Positions 47,434-56,031 of a stretch of DNA of 64,000 nt are shown in pieces (positions within the stretch are counted from its first letter, which is position 1; each line of letters starts with the position of its first letter). The notes under the pieces were generated by a model. That model ran no database searches and had not been told where the DNA came from. It saw only the letters and a program-made list of their open reading frames with translations. Source of the stretch: Maribacter zhoushanensis (GTDB taxonomy: Bacteria > Bacteroidota > Bacteroidia > Flavobacteriales > Flavobacteriaceae). The DNA lies in NCBI RefSeq assembly GCF_029350975.1, contig NZ_JARKMR010000003.1:455869-519868 (forward strand), written 5' to 3'. The position numbers and the translations under genes are program-made.

Positions 47434-48450
47434 CTATTGCTCTCTTCTCAACCATTGATCAAACGCTACTAATTTATCATTGTTTACGGCTAACCATTTT
47501 AAGGCCTCTTCGTTTTCGATTTGGCTTATGTAATTGCAATATGTTTCTAAATGATCACTTTTAGCTAGATCATAAAAGAAGGGGATGTAGAATTTCCACC
47601 AAACTTTTTTATTATTGTCCTCCTTTAATTCACCTAATATTTTAAAGAATGATTCTGTATTTTTAATAAACATTTCATCCTTTGTTTTGTCTTTATTTTC
47701 TTCAAGAGATTTTGAAGCTTCTAACATAGAAATCATTAATTCTGCCGCACCAAACTGTTTGTCATTGTTTATGGACAGTAGAATATTAATATTATTTGGT
47801 TTTTCTGGATCTTTAGTAACATTGCCACCAAAATTATTTTGCAAATTTTGATATGCAATTTTTGACCTTTCACTATCTGGTTCTAGAAATAGAAAATAAT
47901 GTGATGCTAGTAAGGTTTGAACCGTATTACCTTTTTGATTATGAATGTATGAGAGTATCAAATGACTACTTGAATGATTAGGATTTAGTTCAATTGCCTT
48001 AAGTAGTTGCTCTTCTGCTTTATCTAAATCATTAAGCTTGTAGTAGTTTATACCTAAATTAAAATGAAGCAAATAATGGATACGTTTTTGTTTGATTGCT
48101 TTTTCAAAAAGCTTGATTGACTCTTTTGTTTTACCTAACATATCTAAAGATGATCCTTTTGTTAGAGTGGCTTCTAACAAATAATCTTCATTTTGCTTTA
48201 GAACAAAATCTGAGTACTTGACAGCTTCTTCATAATTCCCTTTTGAGAAGTAGCTCAAAGACATTTCATAATGGGCCAGAGTAGATTTTGGGTCTACATC
48301 AAGCGCTTTAGAATAAGAAGCAATGGCATTGTCATAATCTCCATTATCATGGTGTTCAATACCTTCTTTTACATAGTCTTCTAGGTTATTTTGAGAAAAA
48401 AGAGATAGAAAAGAAAATAAAAATAGGGCTGTTATGGTTGATTGTCTCAT
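47434..48450 (-). CDS. Secreted tetratricopeptide-repeat protein
   Basis: 338 residues. The signal peptide (1-20, MRQSTITALFLFSFLSLFSQ) is followed by at least five TPRs (DYVKEGIEHHDNGDYDNAIAS, STLAHYEMSLSYFSKGNYEEA, then up to HSSSHLILSYIHNQKGN) and a helical C-terminal region of about 130 residues without a known domain. The signal peptide is nearly the same, in DNA and protein, as that of the unrelated alginate-lyase-family gene downstream. Probably a periplasmic scaffold protein. Confidence 0.82.
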   Translation of the reverse strand: MRQSTITALFLFSFLSLFSQNNLEDYVKEGIEHHDNGDYDNAIASYSKALDVDPKSTLAHYEMSLSYFSKGNYEEAVKYSDFVLKQNEDYLLEATLTKGSSLDMLGKTKESIKLFEKAIKQKRIHYLLHFNLGINYYKLNDLDKAEEQLLKAIELNPNHSSSHLILSYIHNQKGNTVQTLLASHYFLFLEPDSERSKIAYQNLQNNFGGNVTKDPEKPNNINILLSINNDKQFGAAELMISMLEASKSLEENKDKTKDEMFIKNTESFFKILGELKEDNNKKVWWKFYIPFFYDLAKSDHLETYCNYISQIENEEALKWLAVNNDKLVAFDQWLRREQ

Positions 48451-48557
48451 GGTTTGTTAATATACACTTTTTAATTTTACATGATGTTGTTGTATAAGGT
48501 TTATTACGAATTTTAAGCACCTAATTTAGCAAGTCAAATCGAACAAAACATTAAAAA

Positions 48558-48568
48558 GGATTTCCGTA
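48558..48568. promoter_or_regulatory. Half copy of the TACGGGTTTCCGTA palindrome upstream of the TPR gene
   Basis: GGATTTCCGTA retains the right arm of the palindrome found intact at 50373, 50758 and 51374. It lies 108 bp upstream of the TPR gene start on the minus strand. Confidence 0.35.
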
Positions 48569-48619
48569 AGTAGGCTAGAAATAGCAATAAATTATACACG
48601 GTTTTGTGCATAGTGATTT

Positions 48620-49699
48620 TTATTCCGGAATTTGAAATTCTTGTACTTCAATAAACTTGTACATAGTTTTCAGTTTTTTCAAGACGCCTGTTATTTGAAT
48701 ATTTCTTTTATCCTTGTGTGCATCAACAGCTTCTTGATAATTTTCTCTACTTAAGCTAGCTTTTACTTTAATTGGCATATTGTCTAAAAGACTACCAAAT
48801 GTAATTTCATTTCTTTCTCCTTCTGGGTCAGCAGACTTTAAAGTAATAATTCGACCGACTAAAGTTCTTTGATTTTCTTCACTTAAACTTTCATTAATAC
48901 TTTCTATTAAGTTTGTAAGTTTTATAAGATTATCATTATAGATATTTTCTGTATTTATTTTTACAGAATCTTGGATATCACTAAAATAGAATTCAATATT
49001 TCTACTTTCAGTTTTATCATAAATCTTTTCAATATCCTTTAATAGATTGAGATTGATATTTTCTTGATTTTCTTCTAGATGATTTTCATCAAATTGTCCG
49101 TTAGAGTTAAAAACGGAATTCTGAACATAAGAAAGGACAGATTTTAATTTGGTGTTTATTTGATTTGCAATAATCGGTGCATCAAACAATTGTGGTTCTC
49201 TTATAATTTCATCCGAAGGCAGTTCTATTTTAGCAATAAAGCTTCCTACTTCCGTTTGAAGAAACTTACAATAGTTCAAATATCTATATGCTTCTGCTGG
49301 TTTTGAATTAATCTGAATGTCAGGATTCATAACAAATGAAGCTGTGTCAACTAATAAATCTTTTAAACCTTCAATTAATTCCTCAAACCTCTTAAATCCA
49401 ATTTTTCCGTCTTCAGTTTGATTATCGTGAATTCTAATAGATAAAATTGCATTATCTTCTTCAATTATAACTTCAAGTTCTTCGATAGAAATTTCATAAA
49501 TGTCTGCTAAAAGATTTAAAGTATTTTTTAAAAACTTTGTATAATCAGAACTTTCAGGGTTTTTTGGTATTGGAAGTAAATATTCCTCTTCAAATCCCAA
49601 AGAATTAGGTGCACGAAAAAATTGAAACTTGTCAGTTTCTTTATTTAGAATCCATTCCCGATTCGTAATGTATGATATTATTTTCGTGTTTGTTATCAT
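48620..49699 (-). CDS. Unknown protein coupled to the DUF4365 gene
   Basis: 359 residues with no signal peptide or membrane helix; rich in Glu, Asn and Ile. The N-terminal block FRAPNSLGFEEEYLLPIPKN and the central VGSFIAKIELP look conserved-type. The C-terminal 80 residues (VGRIITLKSADPEG...NEITFG...IKVKASLSRENYQEAVDAH...IQITGVL) read like a small beta-barrel of OB or similar type. I do not recognise the family. Its ATG overlaps the TGA of the DUF4365 gene (ATGA), so the two are translationally coupled and probably work together. Confidence 0.8.
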   Translation of the reverse strand: MITNTKIISYITNREWILNKETDKFQFFRAPNSLGFEEEYLLPIPKNPESSDYTKFLKNTLNLLADIYEISIEELEVIIEEDNAILSIRIHDNQTEDGKIGFKRFEELIEGLKDLLVDTASFVMNPDIQINSKPAEAYRYLNYCKFLQTEVGSFIAKIELPSDEIIREPQLFDAPIIANQINTKLKSVLSYVQNSVFNSNGQFDENHLEENQENINLNLLKDIEKIYDKTESRNIEFYFSDIQDSVKINTENIYNDNLIKLTNLIESINESLSEENQRTLVGRIITLKSADPEGERNEITFGSLLDNMPIKVKASLSRENYQEAVDAHKDKRNIQITGVLKKLKTMYKFIEVQEFQIPE

Positions 49700-50214
49700 C
49701 CGTAATGTTCCGCAAATAAGGTTTGAAAAAAGTCCATTCCAATTTTATTTTCAAACGGAATATTTATTCTTATGGTATTTTGATTTTGTGTTTGTACCAT
49801 TCCTACCTGTGGGTAAAAATAGTAAACACGCTGATTCATATTTAAATTTATTTCTCCAATTTCAGCCCATTGGTTTTTGTTATCTGGTAGTATAGCTAAA
49901 ATTAAAACAAGTGGTGCATTTCCATCGTTAAATCTTTCTATTAAGTCGTTATATGTTTTAGCTTCTAAATCATATTTCAAATGGTCATCTTCAAAAATAA
50001 TTCTATGTTCTTCAGTAGATTTAAGCTGTAACTCAACATATTGTCCTGAATGAATATGTCTTGTTTTACCATTTCTAGTTAAAATTTTGTCATAAGTAAC
50101 AGAAAAGTCAACTCCACCTGTATCATCAGGAACCTGCAATTTGTAACCATTGTAGTTGGCTACAACAGCTACAAAAGCATTTGAAAGTTTTTCTTTTATC
50201 TGTTCTTCTGTCAT
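49696..50214 (-). CDS. DUF4365 domain protein (PD-(D/E)XK-like)
   Basis: 172 residues. The pattern DTGGVDFSVTYDK (Asp36) followed by YVELQLKST (Gln63, Lys65) is the D...QxK core of DUF4365, a nuclease-like fold seen in many bacterial defence and mobile contexts. The rest of the domain (APLVLILAILPDNKNQWAEI, RVYYFYP) also fits the family. The frame is open upstream to a TTG at 50262, but ATG 50214 gives MTEEQIKEKLSNAFV, the usual family start. It is the first gene of a two-gene unit with the unknown protein downstream. Confidence 0.83.
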   Translation of the reverse strand: MTEEQIKEKLSNAFVAVVANYNGYKLQVPDDTGGVDFSVTYDKILTRNGKTRHIHSGQYVELQLKSTEEHRIIFEDDHLKYDLEAKTYNDLIERFNDGNAPLVLILAILPDNKNQWAEIGEINLNMNQRVYYFYPQVGMVQTQNQNTIRINIPFENKIGMDFFQTLFAEHYG

Positions 50215-50372
50215 TAAGAGTTCAGTTTCGTCATTATGCACAACAATTGTGTTTGTGCACAATTACACATATTCGTAAATAGTATGGTATATGTGCAATA
50301 TTTCAGCTAAAGTGGTAGGGGAGAGTACTTTGCTTGGTACTGCAATATAAAGAAGTTTACGGTATATTTTCT
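50215..50372 (-). promoter_or_regulatory. Upstream region of the DUF4365 unit with TGTGCA boxes
   Basis: It holds a 10-bp perfect palindrome TTGTGCACAA at 50253-50262, a TGCACA at 50237-50242 and a TGTGCA at 50292-50297, all within 60 bases of each other and within 90 of the start codon. This looks like a repressor-type operator cluster. No gene is seen here; the rest is AT-rich. Confidence 0.4.
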
Positions 50373-50508
50373 TACGGGTTTCCGTAAAACTGTCAGAAAA
50401 ATAAAAGAGGTGTAAAGAGAATAAAACGAGCTGGGTTTGTAATTAAAATTAGTGCACCGTAGCACCCACCCCTCAATCCCCTCCCAAGAGGGGAGAATTT
50501 CGTTTTTG
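50371..50508 (+). repeat. 138-bp direct repeat, copy 1 (palindrome plus solo L repeat)
   Basis: This segment recurs at 51372-51509 with few differences. It starts with TTACGGGTTTCCGTAA (the palindrome at 50373-50386), runs through CTGTCAGAAAAATAAAA and an AT-rich stretch, and ends in one L repeat (50463-50499, ACCCACCCCTCAATCCCC then TCCCAAGAGGGG). No R partner follows. Confidence 0.8.
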
Positions 50509-50555
50509 GTTAGGAGTGATTTCACATCAAATTCAAAATTAGTTTTTAACTGGTT

Positions 50556-50699
50556 TTATTCAATTTTTTGGTTTTCAGATTCTTTAACTCGTTTTATATA
50601 TCCAGCTTTTTTCCCCATAGTATAGCCTAGAAAAAAAACTGCTACTGGAACTAGAAGAATTAGTATTACTTGTGGTGCTCCTATTGCTAATGTAATCAT
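50556..50699 (-). CDS. Small single-helix membrane protein (47 aa)
   Basis: On the minus strand an ATG at 50697-50699 opens a 47-codon frame ending TAA at 50556-50558. The protein starts MITLAIGAPQVILILLVPVA, one membrane helix (about 8-27), followed by a basic tail (GKKAGYIKRVKESENQ). The start is superficially like TatA proteins, but no amphipathic TatA helix follows. A TACGGGTTTCCGTA palindrome lies 59 bp upstream. Function unknown. Confidence 0.65.
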   Translation of the reverse strand: MITLAIGAPQVILILLVPVAVFFLGYTMGKKAGYIKRVKESENQKIE

Positions 50700-50757
50700 A
50701 GTTGATATTTTTTATAAAAGTTAGTATTCAATTTAAAAGAATGGTTTAAAGTTTATT

Positions 50758-50771
50758 TACGGGTTTCCGTA
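50758..50771. promoter_or_regulatory. TACGGGTTTCCGTA palindrome, copy upstream of the small membrane protein
   Basis: An exact copy of the element at 50373 and 51374: arms TACGG / CCGTA around GTTT. It lies 59 bp before the 47-aa gene and 39 bp after the yidD stop. Confidence 0.5.
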
Positions 50772-50809
50772 TGCTTAGGCAGTAGTAGTCGGTTTATTCA
50801 GATATGTAA

Positions 50810-51088
50810 TTATTTTAATCTTTCAGCTATTTCATGTTCGTCGACTATAATTCCTGTTCTTAAGATCATTTTTCTTTTTCCAGTTGTATCATCTCTAAAA
50901 ATATCAAATACAGGTTGACAATTTTTAATTCTAAAATTCAATTCCTTTAATCCGATAATTAGACCATGTGCTATGGTTTCATCATAAACATGATTGGAGC
51001 AAGATTTATTGAAAATGCATTTTCTGCGCTTATTTTTTGGAATGATTATCCAGTAAGTTTTAATTATTAATATGAGTAGGTATTTCAT
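50810..51088 (-). CDS. yidD: YidD-family membrane protein insertion efficiency factor
   Basis: 92 residues. The family core is recognisable: KCIFNKSCSNHVYDETIAHG (Cys near 24 and 29), GLIIGLKELNFRIKNCQPVFD, matching the CRFxPTCSxYAxxAIxxHGxxKGxxLxxxRIxRCxP pattern of YidD. The Pro of PTCS is replaced by Lys-Ser. YidD proteins are small inner-membrane-associated proteins that assist YidC insertion. It abuts the upstream gene with no gap (stop at 51089-51091, start at 51086-51088). It is far from rnpA/yidC, where the housekeeping yidD usually lies, so this is a paralogue. Confidence 0.8.
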   Translation of the reverse strand: MKYLLILIIKTYWIIIPKNKRRKCIFNKSCSNHVYDETIAHGLIIGLKELNFRIKNCQPVFDIFRDDTTGKRKMILRTGIIVDEHEIAERLK

Positions 51089-51319
51089 TTATTTGCTAAA
51101 AACAACCATTTGTTTTGTTGTTGAATAACCGGGTTTTCCACCAAAACCAAAACATCCATTATCAGGTCCGACATATGTAGAGACTCCCTCAAGTCTTATG
51201 TAGTTCCAACCTTCTAACGCGTATTTGTTTATTAAAGCTTCTAATTGTTGTGCTACGTGGTCAGATGTGCCATTTTTGAATTCTATAGCTGCTACAAAGG
51301 GTACTACTTTATACTTCAT
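51089..51319 (-). CDS. Conserved small cytosolic protein (DUF4177-like)
   Basis: 76 residues starting MKYKVVPFVAAIEFKNG. The core VAQQLEALINKYALEGWNYIRLEGV has the helix-plus-GW pattern of DUF4177-like small proteins, and the end CFGFGGKPGYSTTKQMVVFSK is glycine-rich. ATG 51319 is preferred; the longer frame starts with TTG. It is the first gene of a compact unit with yidD, and a TACGGGTTTCCGTA palindrome lies 55 bp upstream. Function unknown. Confidence 0.75.
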   Translation of the reverse strand: MKYKVVPFVAAIEFKNGTSDHVAQQLEALINKYALEGWNYIRLEGVSTYVGPDNGCFGFGGKPGYSTTKQMVVFSK

Positions 51320-51371
51320 ATTTTTTATTTTTATTACTGCTAACAAATTAAAGAAGCTTAAAGTTCATTTG

Positions 51372-51509
51372 CTTACGGGTTTCCGTAATACTGTCAGAAA
51401 AATAAAAAAGGTGTAAAGAGAATATACCGAGCTGCGTTTTTAATTAAAATTAGTACACCGTAGCACCCACCCCTCAATCCCCTCCCAGGAGGGGAGGATT
51501 TCGTTTTTA
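51372..51509 (+). repeat. 138-bp direct repeat, copy 2
   Basis: The second copy of 50371-50508, about 1,001 bp away. It contains an exact TACGGGTTTCCGTA at 51374-51387 and the L repeat that opens the first paired unit (51464). The two copies bracket the small-membrane-protein / yidD / 76-aa gene block like the ends of a cassette. Confidence 0.8.
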
Positions 51510-51632
51510 TTTGCGAATTTTTGGTTGGTTGGGAGCTTTTGTTTCTATAATTACTATTTCTTCTTATGTTTCTAAAAAGTTTAATCACAGTCACTATCTG
51601 TTCCCCTCTTGGGAGGGGCTAGGGGTGGGTAT
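51464..51632 (+). repeat. Paired L-R repeat unit 1 (core type A)
   Basis: L at 51464-51500 and R at 51598-51632. RC of R matches L (ACCCACCCCT..CCCCTCCCAAGAGGGGA), so the unit has terminal inverted repeats of about 30 bp around a core of about 95 bp beginning TTTGCGAATTTTTGGTT. Confidence 0.85.
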
Positions 51633-51714
51633 TTTGGGGTTGGAATAGTGAATGATTACTTGGTATTGGAATTAGGTTACAGTGGCGTTTGATGTTTAAC
51701 ATTGTACACCATAG

Positions 51715-51882
51715 CACCCACCCCTTAATCCCCTCTCAAGAGGGGAGGATTTCGTTTTTATTTGCGAATTTTCTGTTCGTTGGGAGCTTCTGTTTCTAGA
51801 ACTACTAGTTTTTCTTATTTATCTAAAAGGCTAAATAACAATCACTATCTGTTCCCCTCTTGGGAGGGGCTAGGGGTGGGTA
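51715..51882 (+). repeat. Paired L-R repeat unit 2 (core type A)
   Basis: L at 51715-51750, R at 51850-51882, 251 bp after unit 1. It is almost the same, including the whole core, as the unit at 55862-56029 more than 4 kb away. Confidence 0.85.
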
Positions 51883-51907
51883 GTACAATAGACATATTAA
51901 ACTCACA

Positions 51908-53670
51908 TTACTCTACCTTTTTACCGTTCATTTCCTGACCGTTTTGAAATAGGGTCAAGCTTCCTATATTCCCATTTTCATCATTTATAAACTGAATTTG
52001 AGCACCTACCTCTTTTATGTAAAAAGTATCGTTCGATTTGGCGAGAATATCCATTATAGGTTGCCCAGTTGCTTGTGCCTTCAATTGATTTCCTTCTTTG
52101 ATAATTGTAATTTTAAAAGTGGGCATTAATTCATAAACACCTACGTAGCTTTCTAATAGTGCTCCTGGTACTTCAAACTCTTTTGTTAAGTTACTGGTGT
52201 CAACACCTAATTTAGTAAGCATATCTATCGCATTTTGATTGCCAGGGTTCAGTTCTACCGCTTTTGTGTAATTCTCTATAGCTCCTTTATTATCACCTGA
52301 TATCATTAATGCTTCGGCATAACTGTCATATGCATTAGATGATTTTGGATACGCACCTACGTTCAGTTTAAAAACTTGAATAGCTTCTTTTGTTTTGTCA
52401 GACCCCAATAGTTGATACCCCGCGTTGTTCATATCATTTTCATTGACATCGAAATCTTTATTATCCTTATTCTTTTTAAAATATGCAACTCCTTCATCTA
52501 TACCTTTCGTTTCTATAACCTTTAAAAGTTTAGATGCTAATGGAGCTTTTAGGTGGTTATAACTTTTATTGTTTATAATACCAAGTATAGATTGTGTAAT
52601 TTGACCTAAGGGCGCACCACCTGTATTATTTAAAAGCACAATTAATGACTTGTCTGAGAGCGACCTTGAAATTTGTGTATTGAATCCGTTAATACCACCA
52701 CCATGGGAAATTACCGCAATACTATCGGTTGTGTTACCTATGGCTTCATTACCAACCATCCATCCGTAGGCATAATGAAAACTACCAAATGCAGGTATGA
52801 ACGGTTTAAAATACATATCCATATATTTTTGGGATAACAATTTGTTGGTGTATAAAGCTTGGTCCCACAGATATAAATCTTCAACGGTAGAATAAAGAGA
52901 ACCTGCCGCATATGGGATAGACATATCTAAGTAAGGAGAATTGATGAACTCGTTGCCATTTTTCTCATAACCTGTAGCTCTATTTTTTAGGATGGCAGAA
53001 TGATGGTCAAATCCCGATTCTTTCATTCCTAATGGAAGAAATATCTTCTCTTCTAGCATTTCTTCATACGTTTTACCGGATATTTTTTCAACTAGAAATC
53101 CCAATAAAAAATAACCGGAATTACTGTAGTTAAACATTTCACCGGGAGTAAATTCCAGCTCCATATCTTGAAACTTTTCGGTAAACTCTTCTGGGGTATA
53201 AGGGTTGCGACTATCCTCTTCAAAAAATTTAGGGAATGCCGTGTAATTAGGTACGCCGGCAGTGTGGGTCAATAAATGATGGGTGGTAATTTGGTCTCCG
53301 TTTTTTTTTTTGGGTAATTAGGTAAGTAGGTGGTTATGGGTGCCTGAAGATCTAATTTGCCTTCTTCTGCCAATTGCAATATAAGCATGGCGGTAAATTG
53401 CTTGGTTACAGAACCCAATCTGTGTTTGGTATTAGGGCTATTGGGAATATCCCATTCCATATTTGCCATACCATATCCCTTTTTTAAAATAACCTTTCCA
53501 TCTTTGGCAATTAGGGCAGAACCATTGAATTTGTCAAAAGATAGATATTCTTCTAGAAGCTCATCTATCTGTTCAGCCTGCGTTTGACTGAAAGCCATAG
53601 TCCCTGTAAATAATAATAAGAATAAATTTAAAACGATAGTTCTGATTAAAATTGGTTGCGCTGTTTTCAT
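51908..53670 (-). pseudogene. Serine hydrolase (class C beta-lactamase-like), frameshifted at an A11 tract
   Basis: Two frames together make one protein. The first (from ATG 53670) has a Sec signal and the SxxK motif (GSVTKQFTAM) and ends soon after the poly-T run at 53301-53311 (poly-A on the coding strand). The second (to 51908) continues with HTAGVPNYTAF, the YxN motif FNYSNSGYF and the third motif SHGGGINGF. Two TPR-like repeats (SNAYDSYAEALMISGDNKGAI, NPGNQNAIDML) and a beta-rich C-terminal domain follow. With 9 or 12 A the frame reads NYPKKNGDQITTHHLLTHTAG, exactly the family pattern. The break is therefore one base, and either a real phase-variable shift or an assembly error. Confidence 0.85.
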
Positions 53671-53711
53671 GCAATTCGTTTTTTGATTGATTATTTTATG
53701 AGTAAGCATTT

Positions 53712-54986
53712 TTATTTTTCATTCTTATAAATGACTCCGCCTTTCATCACAAATTTTACATTCTCTAAAGTGGAGATGTCATTTATAGGATTGGTATCTA
53801 CTGCAATAATATCTGCCAGTAACCCTTCTTTTACTTCACCACGATCGGTAAGTTCTAACATTTCTGCACTATTAGTGGTTGCTGTTTTAATTGCTTCTTT
53901 ATTACTCATGCCACATTCTATCAATGCAGCGAATTCAATTGCATTTTTACCATGAGGGATTATAGGAGTATCTGTGCCAAAAGCAATTTTTACATCTGCC
54001 TTGATAGCTTTTATAAGGTTTTGTTTGGCGATTGGCATTACGTAGTTTGCTTTACCGGCCATTACGGGGTCCATTTTGTCTATCATAGGTTCAATGATAG
54101 TAGCTAGACCCCTTGTAGGAACTAAATACACTCCATTTTCTTTCATTAACTGAATACCCTCATCATCGATAATAGATCCATGCTCAATAGAATACACACC
54201 AGCTCTTATTGCCTCTTTAATGCCTTCTGTACCATGTGCGTGGGCGGCAACTTTAATATGATGTCTAGAAGCTTCATCTACAATGGTCTTCATTTCTTCT
54301 TTGCTTAATTGTTGTGCACCAATAGCATCTTCCATAGATAGCACACCAGCAGTAGCGTGCATTTTAATGAATTTAGCCCCATGCTTAATTTGGTAGCGTA
54401 CCGCTTCAATGGCGTCATATTTTCCATTGATGATGCCGTCATTAGGCCCAACGGTAACCAACCCTTCGGCTAGCCCTAACGAAATATCACCATGCCCGCC
54501 ATTAATAGAAATCATATGTCCCGATGGAATGATTCTGGGTGCTTTTATCATTCCTTTGTCAGAAGCTTCGGAAACTGCAACATCTATAAGCTCTGGCGTA
54601 ATATGCAACTGGCCTATACTTCTTATGGTGGTGAAACCGGCCATTAATGTTTTTTCAGCATTCACAATTGCCCTTACAGTACCTTGACTGGCACTTTCTT
54701 TATAGACATAGTCCCAGTTCCCTCTAAAATCGCCATCTAAATGCACGTGCATATCCATTAGACCGGGCAGTAAGATTTTACCGGTTAGGTCTACAGTTTC
54801 TACATCGTTAGGCAATGTCTTAGGGTTGATGGATTTTATAGTTCCGTTTTCGATTAGAAGATTAGCTGGAGAGATTAATTTACCAGTTCTAACATTTAAG
54901 TACGAATCTGCCTTAATCAATTTGGATTGGGCATGAATGGATATTGAAGAAGTAAAAAGTAGTGCTAGTAGTAAGAGATTTTTCAT
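53712..54986 (-). CDS. Secreted metal-dependent amidohydrolase
   Basis: 424 residues with a Sec signal (1-19, ending SIHAQ). The amidohydrolase barrel shows the metal-site HxH in GLMDMHVHLDG, the bridging Lys in AKFIKMHATAG, two further His (KVAAHAHGTEG and YSIEHGSIID) and the final Asp in IAFGTDTPIIPHG. The subgroup resembles imidazolonepropionase/prolidase-like peptidases of the Sgx type. The substrate is probably a dipeptide or small amide, not determinable here. It starts 41 bp before the frameshifted serine hydrolase on the same strand, a plausible two-gene peptide-processing unit. Confidence 0.9.
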   Translation of the reverse strand: MKNLLLLALLFTSSISIHAQSKLIKADSYLNVRTGKLISPANLLIENGTIKSINPKTLPNDVETVDLTGKILLPGLMDMHVHLDGDFRGNWDYVYKESASQGTVRAIVNAEKTLMAGFTTIRSIGQLHITPELIDVAVSEASDKGMIKAPRIIPSGHMISINGGHGDISLGLAEGLVTVGPNDGIINGKYDAIEAVRYQIKHGAKFIKMHATAGVLSMEDAIGAQQLSKEEMKTIVDEASRHHIKVAAHAHGTEGIKEAIRAGVYSIEHGSIIDDEGIQLMKENGVYLVPTRGLATIIEPMIDKMDPVMAGKANYVMPIAKQNLIKAIKADVKIAFGTDTPIIPHGKNAIEFAALIECGMSNKEAIKTATTNSAEMLELTDRGEVKEGLLADIIAVDTNPINDISTLENVKFVMKGGVIYKNEK

Positions 54987-55104
54987 TTAATAATGGTTGA
55001 TTTTAATGGTATTTATTCAGCTGGATAATATTAGATGAAAGTAGTGAAAATAAGTGGTATACGTTCTTGTTTTTATGGAAGAAATGGGGTTTGTTATTAT
55101 CCAG

Positions 55105-55274
55105 CGGATCCCCCTTTAATCCCCTCTCAGGATGTGAGGATTTCATTTTTGGTTTTGAAATTTCAGGTGTTTTGGGGGATTAGGTTTTATAGTAGTTACT
55201 TCGCTTTTTTTTATCTAAAAAGATTTTTTATACTCACAATCTGTTCCCCTCTCGGGAGGGGCTAGGGGTGGGTA
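55105..55274 (+). repeat. Paired L-R repeat unit 3 (core type B, degenerate L)
   Basis: Degenerate L (55105-55142, with CCCCCTTTAATCCCC and a broken right arm) and intact R (55240-55274). The core is of the second type (TTTTGAAATTTCAGGTGTTT). No gene is seen between 54987 and 55104. Confidence 0.75.
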
Positions 55275-55368
55275 GTTTGTGAGTCAGGATAGTGAATGAT
55301 TACGTGGTTTTAGAATTTGGTTAGAGTGGCGTTTGTAATTTAACATTGTACACCGTAGAACCCACCCC

Positions 55369-55525
55369 TCAATCCCCTCCGAGGAGGGGAGAATTACGTT
55401 TTTATTTGCGAATTTTTGGTTCGTTGGGAACTTCTGTTTCTACAACTGCTCTTTCTTTAAATGTATCTATGAATCAAATTACAGTCACGGTCTGTTCCCC
55501 TCTTGGGAGGGGCTAGGGGTGGGTA
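55369..55525 (+). repeat. Paired L-R repeat unit 4 (core type A)
   Basis: L 55369-55396 and R 55492-55525. The right half of the core (CTGCTCTTTCTTTAAATGTA) is the same as in unit 5. Confidence 0.85.
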
Positions 55526-55609
55526 ATTTGTGAGTTAGAGTAGTGAATGATTACCTGGTTTTAGAATTTGGTGAGAATGGCGTTTGTAATTTAAAATTAT
55601 TGCATCGTA

Positions 55610-55777
55610 GCACCCACCCCTTAATCCCCTCCGAGGAGGGGAGGATTTTATTTTTGGTTGTGAATTTTTGGTTTGTTGGGAACTTCTGTTTCTACAACTG
55701 CTCTTTCTTTAAATGTATCTATGAATCAAATTACAGTCACTATCTGTTCCCCTCTTGGGAGGGGCTAGGGGTGGGTA
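55610..55777 (+). repeat. Paired L-R repeat unit 5 (core type A)
   Basis: L 55610-55648 and R 55744-55777, 241 bp after unit 4. The linker to the next unit (GTGAGTCAGAATAGTGAATG and onward) is also conserved across units. Confidence 0.85.
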
Positions 55778-55861
55778 ATTTGTGAGTCAGAATAGTGAAT
55801 GATTACTTGGTTTTAAAATTTGGTTAGAGTGGCGTTTGAAGTTTAACATTGTGCACCATAG

Positions 55862-56029
55862 CACCCACCCCTCAATCCCCTCCCAAGAGGGGAGGATTTC
55901 GTTTCTATTTGCGAATTTTTAGTTCGTTGGGAGCTTCTGTTTCTAGAACTACTAGTTTTTCTTATTTATCTAAAAAGCTAAATTATAGTCACTATCTGTT
56001 CCCCTCTTGGGAGGGGCTAGGGGTGGGTG
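55862..56029 (+). repeat. Paired L-R repeat unit 6 (core type A)
   Basis: L 55862-55899 and R 55996-56029, the last unit before the DUF559 block. Near-identical to unit 2 at 51715. Confidence 0.85.
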
Positions 56030-56031
56030 TT

